A stretch of DNA of 64,000 bases, taken from positions 310,001 to 374,000 of the forward strand of contig BSBK01002925.1 in NCBI GenBank assembly GCA_027943335.1, written 5' to 3'. Origin of the DNA: Chamaecyparis obtusa (Eukaryota > Streptophyta > Pinopsida > Cupressales > Cupressaceae). The position numbers and the translations under genes were made by a program. Position 1 is the first letter of the stretch; each line of letters opens with the position of its first letter. Of this stretch, positions 56,600 through 64,000 are shown piece by piece. The notes under the pieces were generated by a model, which had not been told where the DNA came from, ran no database searches, and saw only the letters and a program-made list of their open reading frames with translations.

Positions 56600-57779
56600 C
56601 CAGCAGGGGTCTAGAGCTAAATTAGCTCCCCCTATGACCCTGAGGGCCATTCATGTAGATGTAGAGGGTGCATCCACTGGGGATGCATCCAATACTTTCT
56701 CATTAGTTTTTTCCTTCTTTTTCTTTGACCAAATCATGCTCACATCATCTGAGGCTTTGACAAAGTTAACTACTCCTATGGGATCCCAAACTAGTTCTTC
56801 AACCTTTTTAGGGCTTCCCCAACCTTGCGCACTTGATCTACAGAACCTTGAGATATGTCCATCCTTGTTACAAGAGTGACAAATGACTGGAGGTCTTATA
56901 TTCCTCGATGCATTGACATGAGTCACCATTCTGCATTACTTTGTTGTGTGACCATTATAGTTGCATATCTGGCATGTAACATTCTGAGCACTTCTTACAT
57001 TTTTCTAGTTCTGATTTCTTTGATCTTGCCAAATTCTATTATTCTTATTAGGCTTGCAATTCATAGCTCTATGACCAAATTTATTGCATGAATAAGAGTA
57101 GCCATTAAAAGGTTTTACCTCTATGTAGTTCCTCGCAATGTGTCCATGCTTTTTACAAGCAAAACAAGTGTGTTCTACTTGCTTGCACTCATTCTTAGGT
57201 GGTCCACCATTATCTATGGTTTGATCTTCAGTCTTTTCAGCATCAGTGGAGTCCTTTTGTGAATCCTTTCTTTCTCGCATATTATCAATCTGATTTTGTG
57301 CTTCATTGTATCTAATACAACTAGTGTCTCCTTTGGCTCTTCTTGCATATAATTGAGATTCTATCAAATCAGAACTGGTGTATAATTTTTCAATATGATT
57401 CTTTTCTTCTTTCAATCAAACTCTAAGCTTTCTTTGCTATTCCTTAGCTCCAATATATCTATGTTTTCTTTCCTTAGTTCTTCATTTAGTTGAAGGTTCT
57501 CTTTGATCTGTTAATCATAGACTGCCTAATTATTAGTTAGTTTATCATCAACCTATTTAAGTTTTTCTTATAAGGATTTGTTTTCTTCATTGAGCTTCTT
57601 GACCATTGTCCCTAGATCACTGGTAGAGCATTCTTTCAAATCTTTCCTTAGTTTTTTGATAACTAATTGAGCATCACTAAGTTTGTCCTTGAGTTCTTTA
57701 GATTCTCTTTATGAATTATCCCAATCTTTAAGAGCAGCTTCAAGATTTCTTTTCAAATGTTTCATTTTAGCTTTTTCCA
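56600..57779 (-). pseudogene. Element E ORF1: coiled coil plus CCHC knuckles (Gag-like)
   Basis: Start ATG 57779 (MEKAKMKHLKRN) as in D. After the coiled-coil part, two open segments share one phase (57415-57005 and 56929-56651). Knuckles: CFACKKHGHIARNY (last Cys to Tyr), SYSCNKFGHRAMNC (first Cys to Ser), a CQIC...GH...C copy near 56960, and CHSCNKDGHISRFC intact. The region after the last knuckle (VEELVWDPIGVVNFVKASDD) is conserved with D. Frameshifts occur in the coil part near 57410. Confidence 0.72.
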
Positions 57780-57820
57780 TGATCTCCTCAAGTGGTTAAA
57801 CTTCTATGCTGAGGACTAGA

Positions 57821-57832
57821 GCTCTGATACCA
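57821..57832 (-). other. Primer-binding site of element E
   Basis: Plus-strand GCTCTGATACCA, complement of TGGTATCAGAGC, followed by AT and the LTR end. Confidence 0.9.
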
Positions 57833-57834
57833 AT

Positions 57835-57932
57835 TTTTAGGAATGGGAACATTGACAGGGGGGGTGAATTAGTGTTCATTGTATTTTAATTTTTTACTTT
57901 AATATTTATGCTGAACATAAATTCTTAAGAAC
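57835..57932 (-). repeat. Element E 5' LTR, inner part (before G)
   Basis: 98 bp matching the start of 30076-31198; TTTTAGG replaces TGTTAGG. Cut by element G within the phrase CTTAAGAACTAAATT. Confidence 0.8.
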
Positions 57933-58403
57933 TTTTAGAGTTTTAGGTGACTCTACAACAACCCCAGGATTGAATGCAAGACCAATATAACTTCCACAAG
58001 AGATTGGCAAGACAATTGCATTAAGATGCAAGAATGATATTATTGATCATGGACATGATTAAAATGTACATAATAGGCCTCCTTATATAAGAAAGGAGAT
58101 AAGAGACAATGATAAGGAGATGATAAGCTATCACCTATGCTAGGTGTAATCACATGTCCACCAAATGTGGATCATCCTATATTATGCAATAAAGTATGTG
58201 CATTAGATTAGGATGATAATGTGATAAGAGCATGAAAGGTGGATCTCACACACAAAGAGGTATGTGATGACAACTATCACACCTAAAGTATAATTTCTTA
58301 ATAGATGTGCACACTCCTAGGTGTCTCAATCACAAACTACTATACAATGCATTAACCTAAGTAAGATTAAGTAAAGTGTAATTAGGAATATTTAATTACA
58401 CCA
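57933..58403 (-). repeat. Element G 3' LTR
   Basis: 471 bp. Minus-strand TGGTGTAATTAAATATT to CTCTAAAA (TGTTAG mutated to TTTTAG on the plus strand). A minus-strand TATATAAG box is near 58082-58089. Confidence 0.82.
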
Positions 58404-58690
58404 ACACCCCCCCTTAAGTGCAACTTAGGGAAATGCACTTAAACTCACAATGCAAGATGAGTCCCGGCTACTAGGCCATGTTAGGTACCCATGTACAAAA
58501 TGCAATACATGAAATGCATAAATCTCATAAAGTGGAGAAAGAGGGAAAACCTCATGGGAAAAACCCTCCCCCAAAAAGAGAGAAGAAAACAAGATGCATG
58601 GATGGATGGAGTACTCAAGACCCCCAAAGAACTACATACATCATGTATATACAAATAATTATCCCCACATAAGAAGGATAGTTGGAGACA

Positions 58691-59509
58691 TTATATCCCC
58701 CCCCATAATGAAGAATATCCTACAAAAATGGTGAGTGCTTGAAGACAAAGTATATTCCAATGACTACAAACAACATTTCTTCCCTTAGGAAGAAGATATA
58801 CCAAGTACAAATGTAGGTGTGGTTCCCATTCTAGATAGGAAATAGGAAGTGGAATCCAAATAAAGTATGATGATGATGCCATGAACCAATCCATATCCAA
58901 ATGAAAGAAGGAAGAAGGTCTCCAAATATGCATCTGAATAGGCCTCTCCAATCTCAAAGTATCAATCACTTCATGTGACAAACCAAGTGAAGAAGAAGAA
59001 TCAAGAATGTCAATCTCCAAAGAATGTGAAGAAGTATCTCCAACTGTGATGAAATTTTCATCAAAGAGAAGAGAAACCCCCTCAAGTATGTCTCCCAAAT
59101 CTGAAATATGAGACTCCATAAATAATGAACCAATATCTAGCAAGTAAGAATCCCAATCAGGAAGACAAATGGATATCTCTTGTAATGAATCACTAGAATC
59201 ACCAACAAGAGATGATTGTGTGATCTCAGCTAGAGAAGCAGGAGCTGTGGGAGGAGCTACTAGATCATCCTCACTCTCAATTGCTGCAAATTCTTCAATT
59301 GCATCTAAAGTATAATCATCATAGGAAATATTATCTGCATCATCAAGAGGAATGAGGCAATCTGAAGCAAGATCATCTGGGAATGGAGGAACATGTGGAT
59401 CACAAAAAATCTCCCAAATGATTGTCCAAATTATGTGTGGACATTGAACACCTCTAAATTTGGGGTTGATGTCATAGAAGAGACACAAACTGATGCTTTT
59501 AATAATCAA
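58691..59509 (-). CDS. Unknown acidic 272-residue ORF in element G
   Basis: Intact minus-strand frame, in the sense direction of element G, starting ATG 59509. The central part is strikingly acidic and Ser-rich (for example DDADNISYDDYTLDAIEEF and LGDILEGVSLLFDEN); the ends are hydrophobic and aromatic. No zinc knuckle, protease, RT or integrase motif. It could be a captured or degenerate sequence, or a chance frame; being the longest unbroken frame in this element and on its sense strand raises its interest. No homologue recognised. Confidence 0.45.
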   Translation of the reverse strand: MIIKSISLCLFYDINPKFRGVQCPHIIWTIIWEIFCDPHVPPFPDDLASDCLIPLDDADNISYDDYTLDAIEEFAAIESEDDLVAPPTAPASLAEITQSSLVGDSSDSLQEISICLPDWDSYLLDIGSLFMESHISDLGDILEGVSLLFDENFITVGDTSSHSLEIDILDSSSSLGLSHEVIDTLRLERPIQMHIWRPSSFFHLDMDWFMASSSYFIWIPLPISYLEWEPHLHLYLVYLLPKGRNVVCSHWNILCLQALTIFVGYSSLWGGI

Positions 59510-60446
59510 ATTTATAATATGAGCATTTTTTTCTCCTTAAACATATTGCTTCCCTATGACTTTGGCTCACGAATGAGTCCATAAAGATGAGGCAAGAGAT
59601 TAAGCCATCTACAATGTGTGATGATTCCTTTTGCCCATGACTCATAATTATCCTTAGTCAAAAGTACTACTGTAGGATGTGTTTCATAACCCATGATTAC
59701 ATTAATGATACACTTCTCTTATTACAAATTGATATCAACAAATTATTACACTCCAAAATCAGGCTATAATAGACTTAGATCATTATGCAAAAGACCAAGC
59801 TAAGGCTTATGCATTACAAATGAAAAAACTAAGCCAATTTTTGAAAGTATAGTTTCTGGTCATGGTCACTAAAATCTGATTCCCGATTTGGAAAATACAA
59901 AAAAAATTATGCACTTTCAAAAAAAATTGCACCTAAAAAGGAGTTCATATGAGCTCAAATGAGGCCTTGGAAGTTGCAAAAACTGAGACTTGTGATTTTT
60001 AGAAACATTCATGAATAGAGATTAGAAACCACCTAAACCATTGTGTAGATCATGAAATTCTATCCCAAAACAAAAAAAATTGCTCGAATAAAGGAGTCCA
60101 GATGACTGAGATATCATTGTTTGAAAATTGCCTCTGAAATTATTTTTTTTGAATCGTCGCCGCCGCACTTTCAAAATTCAAATAGCTCTAGATTTGGCCT
60201 CGGGTGTTTGATTTGGATGAAATAAAATTTGATTTAGGGGTTTTTGGACCTCCTTAATATGATGACAACCTCTGATTTGCACCAGAAAGTGTCAATATTG
60301 ACCTACAATAGAAAGCCACAAAATACAAAACCCTAAATTTTCTCCAAATAGACTATGCAATGATGATGTCCAAATAACTTTATTCTACACCCACAATTGA
60401 ATCAAGCCAAGATTGCACTTCTTGAGAAGAGGTCTTCACACCTTGA
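59510..60446 (-). other. Element G interior without gene
   Basis: About 0.9 kb between the 5' LTR/primer site and the ORF. It is A-rich with no recognisable domain. It may act as a long leader. Confidence 0.5.
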
Positions 60447-60448
60447 GA

Positions 60449-60460
60449 GCTTTGATACCA
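60449..60460 (-). other. Primer-binding site of element G
   Basis: Plus-strand GCTTTGATACCA, complement of TGGTATCAAAGC, one base different from the D/E/N site, directly next to the LTR. Confidence 0.85.
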
Positions 60461-60946
60461 TGTTAGAGTTTTAGGTGACTCTACAACACCCCCAGGATTG
60501 AATGCAAGACCAAGATAACTTCCACAAGAGATTGGCAAGATAATTGCATCAAGATGCAAGAATGATATTATTGATCATGGACATGATTAAAATGTGCATA
60601 ATAGGCCTCCTTATATAGGAAAGGAGATAAGAGACAATGATAAGGAGATGATAAGCTATCACCTATGCTAGGTGTAATCACATGTCCACCAAATGTGGAT
60701 CATCCTCCATTATGCAATAAAGTATGTGCATTGGATTAGGATGATAATGTGATAAGAGCACGAAAGGTGGATCTCACACACAAAGAGGTATGTGATGACA
60801 ACTATCACACCTAAAGTGGAATTTCTCCTACACCATGTGCTTATTAGATGTGTACACTCCTAGGTGTCTCAATTACAAACTACTATGCAAAGCATTAACC
60901 TAAGTAAGATTAAGTAAAGTGTAATTAGAAATATTTAATTACACCA
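60461..60946 (-). repeat. Element G 5' LTR
   Basis: 486 bp, plus-strand TGTTAGAGTTTTAGG to TTAATTACACCA. It matches 57933-58403 apart from about 18 substitutions and a 15-bp insertion near 60828. The minus-strand TATATAAG box is near 60610. Confidence 0.85.
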
Positions 60947-60954
60947 AAAAGAAC

Positions 60955-61971
60955 TAAATTAAACATTCATATAAACATGAAATATGAAATCAACACATGA
61001 CACCAATATGGATATGGGGAAACCCAAATAGGTAAAAACCCTGGTGGGACTTGATACCCACTAATATTCTACACTAGTGTTTTGTGATCCTTGCTAGAAG
61101 ATCCTTCACCCTGTTAGGAGTAGCTTTACGATGCTTTAAGTATAGTAGACCTTGTTACGGGTTGAACCCTATTAGGAGTCTTTTACAATCATCCCTATTT
61201 GGGTAGAGGACACACTATCCAAGAGCACACTCCTCGAGTGGTGAAGGCTACAACGTTCTAATCTTAGATACACACTATATTTATAGGATGAACTATCACT
61301 GTGACACTGCTTGTCAAATCAGTTCCTTTAATGCACTGATACTTTGACCTCTTGCAAATCTCTAATACATCTTTTAGTGTCTTCACACACTTCTTCTCTT
61401 CTTATCACAACTCTATTTCCATTTCCATATTGAATACAATGGGCACACCTTATATTTATGCACTCATACAAAATACATAATTAGGTCGGCCCTATAACTA
61501 ATTACAAACAATGCCTCCAAATGAATTGGCATAAGCATGCTTAAAATTATACATATAAACATGTCAAAAACCTAAATACAATAGGCACATAGCCTTTACA
61601 ACATTACATTATAATCACAGACCAAAATGCTAACTGTAGGCTCCATGCTCTGTTCTCTGTTGGCACACACTGGCTGTGCATCTTCAACTGATTGTAACTT
61701 TCACATCTTTGCATATCTACTTATGCACTCATACAATAAGCATGAGTATAGTCTAACAAACTTAAATTCTAGGGTGCATACCATAATTATTCTATACACA
61801 TGTGTGCTGATGCTCTAAGCTGTCAAAACTTTGTATACTATCCAGTCTTCAACACTTAGCTGAATTCTGATCTTTACATCTAGTGCGTTGACTCCAAACT
61901 ACTATATGAATTTTTTTCCATAATGACAACACTATATATTCATATACTTTAGTATAGAAAACTTTCCAACA
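60955..61971 (-). repeat. Element E 5' LTR, outer part (after G)
   Basis: About 1017 bp matching 30166-31198. Ends CTTTCCAACA, followed by aggtt (61972-61976). Confidence 0.87.
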
Positions 61972-61976
61972 AGGTT

Positions 61977-62651
61977 CTCACTGCTAGTGATTGGAAGTAC
62001 ATACATTATCCTCTTGTGTGCAGATGCTTTAAATGTAGATTCAAATTTAGGTAGAGAATCTCCCATTTCAGCAACTTCAAAGGTAGTTAGCTTTGCAATC
62101 AACATCTTTGTGCTAAAGTTCAGAGTCAAATGTATAGTTTCTTGTATAGATATGGCCTTAATATTGTAAGGAGGTTTTAATGATCTAAGGATCTTTTCAA
62201 TGACTTCTTCTTCATCATAAGTGCCTCCACAATTTTTGATTCCAACCACAACTTTTGTAACCCCTAATTATTTCATCATCATTCATTTGTAGCTTCTCCA
62301 TTTTTGTTTTCCATTTTTGTAACTTTTCCTGCTTGGTATACTTATCTCCTTCATATAGTGCTTGTAATCTTTTCCAAATCTGGTGTGCTAAATCCAAGTC
62401 TTTATCCTCAGTAAATTATCCTTCAAAGAGTGCACTGATTAGTGCTTCCTTGCAACCATTTTGTATTAGAATACCTTCTTTTCATCATCAGTAGCTGATG
62501 GCAAGTCATTCTTAGTATTCATAGTTACCTTGTTCTTTGTAATTAACCAATAGTCAATGCCTAAACATAGAAAATGAGTTCACATCTTCTTCTTCCAACA
62601 GTCAAAGTTTTCAGGATGAAATTTCAAACTATCATTCCTTTAGAATGCCAT
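61977..62651 (-). pseudogene. gag: Element F gag, N-terminal part (Ty1/copia)
   Basis: Minus-strand copia gag from ATG 62651. Recognisable blocks are an N-terminal FHPENFDCWKKKM, IWKRLQALYEGD, KLQKWKTKMEKLQMND and DEEEVIEKILRSLKPPYN, then LTTFEVAEM. Stops and at least two frameshifts interrupt it. It ends at the E target site and continues at 30070. Gag of this type forms the copia particle. With the protease at 29605-30070 it identifies F as a pol-type copia element, although its pol is not in the window. Confidence 0.82.
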
Positions 62652-62700
62652 CTCCAAGATCACCTCAAGCTATTAATATTTCTCTCTAAGGACCAATAAC

Positions 62701-62710
62701 TCTGATACCA
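62701..62710 (-). other. Primer-binding site of element F
   Basis: Plus-strand TCTGATACCA (complement TGGTATCAGA) followed by AT and TATTAGG, as in D. Confidence 0.85.
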
Positions 62711-62712
62711 AT

Positions 62713-62822
62713 TATTAGGAATAACAGTCTACAATACAACTAAGAGGGCGGAGGGGGGGGGATGAATCATTTGTATGAAAGAATATTAAACTTTAAACTT
62801 TGAATAGTAGCAATATCAAATA
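62713..62822 (-). repeat. Element F 5' LTR, surviving 110 bp
   Basis: Minus-strand end ...GATTCATCCCCCCCC...CCTAATA next to the primer site. It is interrupted at 62823 by a C-like LTR. The C-rich tract and the end CCTAATA match D, E and N. Confidence 0.7.
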
Positions 62823-64000
62823 TGTTAGCACGTGCAAAAAATTTCATGGCTCTAGCCCTTTTTCCCTGGTCTCTGCAGTTGTTTTTAGGTCTCTGCCTTA
62901 GGCCTTGGTTCAAAAATTCAAAAATGTAGCCATTGCATAAAAACCCTTTGTTTTAACCCTAGCCTTGTTATAATTTTATGTTACTTTTCCGAGCCACTTA
63001 AGATCCTAATCTACATGTGCTAATTAAAATCCTTTAAGTTGTTCAGCGGTTAGGTTTTCATGTCCAGTGGGGCCCCTTTTAATTTTTCCTAAGTTTTACC
63101 CCAGCAGCTTTTAATATTTTCCTATAGTCCTCAGTGCCTAAATTTTCCCAAAAGCCTAAGTCTCAGCATTTAATTTTCCTATGTTTCAACTTAATATTTT
63201 TCTGGGCCCAGTCTTTTGACAACATCTCCATCTGATGGTCAATGTAAGTTCTCATAGACTTTGTCAGAAGCTTGAGATCTTACACTGATCGTTGATCTTT
63301 CCTGGTGATGTACCTTTTCTTTCCATGTGGGTCCACTTGCCAGGTGTGTAGATTTGGTTGTCTCTCATTGGTCCACCTATTAATGACTCAGAATGTTTTC
63401 AGTGGGACCTAGTTTTTGGGTGTGTCAGAGGGTCCTAGTCTTGTCAGTGAATCGATGAATGGCATATGATCTCATCAAGTGTGTCAGAGGCTTAAGATCT
63501 TGTGATGGCCATTGATTTCATCCTGTGTCAGAGGGTTGTCAAGGTAGAGAGAAGATTCTCCATCTAATGGTGGGCATGTAATTTGATAGAATCTTTGAGG
63601 TCTATGCGAACTTTAGATAGCTGTTGATCTTCTTGATGTGGGCCTAGCTAAATTTCAAAGTCTTTTAGCAGTTTTGACAAATCTTCTTGGTTGACTGATT
63701 CATGTGATGATTTGGTGGAGGCTCTTAAGATTTAGTGATTTTGCGTATAGTGTTTGTGGAATCAATAACTTTTCTAGCGGTGCCCTCAAAGTTCTCATGA
63801 ATGGGTGAGGGTCCGTTTGGTTGCGTATTCACCAAATGGAAAGAGGGTTAAATGGTTTTCCAGGATAGTAGGACCATCTGATGATTTAGTGTTGAGGTGT
63901 CATGTTCTTATTGGATGCACTTGAGGGTGATAAGGATCTTGTTAGTGGGACCTACAAAGAAGGTTTTTTGATCAACGGTCGATGCATGATCTTAAGGAAT
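62823..64000 (+). repeat. C-like LTR at right edge (partial)
   Basis: Begins TGTTAGCACGTGC and continues past the window end. It shares ordered short blocks with 21500-23000, including the hairpin module at 63243-63283 and the phrase GATCTTACA. Divergent from C, so a related family or an old copy. No coding frame of note. Strand is set by similarity to C. Confidence 0.5.

Larger units (their letters stand above)
57933..60946 (-). mobile_element. Element G: small LTR element without pol
   Basis: Two LTRs (57933-58403 and 60461-60946) flank a 2.06-kb interior. On the minus strand the 5' LTR ends CTCTAACA and is followed at once by TGGTATCAAAGC, a tRNA-Met-type primer site. The 3' LTR is preceded by AAGGGGGGGTGT. 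The flanking duplication is agaac (57928-57932 and 60950-60954), with three ambiguous A bases at the right edge. LTRs differ by about 4 percent plus a 15-bp gap (hand count). No RT, integrase or Gag motif is found. Confidence 0.82.
30076..61971 (-). mobile_element. Element E: RT-less two-ORF LTR element, complete but split by B2 and G
   Basis: Minus-strand element with both LTRs, primer site, purine tract and a 5-bp target duplication. Its own sequence is 30076-31740, 53448-57932 and about 60955-61971, roughly 7.2 kb in all; the rest is B2 (with N inside) and G. The body of about 4.9 kb encodes ORF1 and ORF2 only. LTR divergence looks high (roughly one in ten in the first 140 bp), so it is older than B2. 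Confidence 0.87.

Overview
This window looks like an intergenic block of a very large, retrotransposon-rich plant nuclear genome. Every coding signature I can recognise belongs to an LTR retrotransposon or a derivative; I see no convincing host gene, tRNA, rRNA or CRISPR array. A gymnosperm (conifer-like) source is my inference from the density of nested gypsy and copia elements with long LTRs and long leaders, and it is not proven by the sequence.

The window can be read as a set of nested insertions. An old minus-strand Ty1/copia element (F) is the base. Its pieces are at 62822-61977 and 30070-29605. F was hit by two related minus-strand elements. D (24111-29604) lies in the F protease region. 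E (30076-61971, target duplication aggtt) lies in F gag. D was in turn cut by a Ty3/gypsy element C (integrase 20332-21378, long LTR to about 24110). C was cut by a chromovirus A (1-20331, running off the left edge), and A was cut by a nearly intact Tat-type gypsy element B1 (1363-16731, target duplication caagg). On the other side, E was cut by a second Tat-type element B2 (31741-53442, target duplication agctt). The 5' LTR of B2 was then cut by element N (32147-39345, target duplication attta), and the 5' LTR of E by a small element G (57933-60946). At the right edge (62823-64000) a C-like LTR interrupts the F LTR. That gives up to five nested levels.

The most interesting content is the N/D/E family. 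These elements have copia-type ends (tRNA-Met-like primer site TGGTATCAGAGC; purine tract AAAGGGGGAGA in N). They carry only two long reading frames: ORF1, a coiled-coil protein with four CCHC zinc knuckles (Gag-like), and ORF2, a protein of about 1000 residues that I do not recognise. None of the three copies has reverse transcriptase, RNase H or integrase. All three have an AAACCCTAG box 48-72 nt upstream of ORF2, and all three share an in-frame TAG at the same place in ORF2. They look like a non-autonomous family mobilised in trans, possibly by copia elements such as F, which shares their LTR end and primer site.

A second theme is the way the coding regions have decayed. In B1, in the pol region of A, and in ORF2 of N, the reading frame is kept over 2.7 to 8.2 kb while in-frame stops accumulate. 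Most are TAG or TAA where Gln or Trp codons are expected. This fits C-to-T deamination of methylated elements. B1 and B2 also share unusual non-coding parts: short repeats in the leader, hairpins just after integrase, and a common purine tract. All boundaries were read by eye, and LTR divergence figures are rough hand counts.
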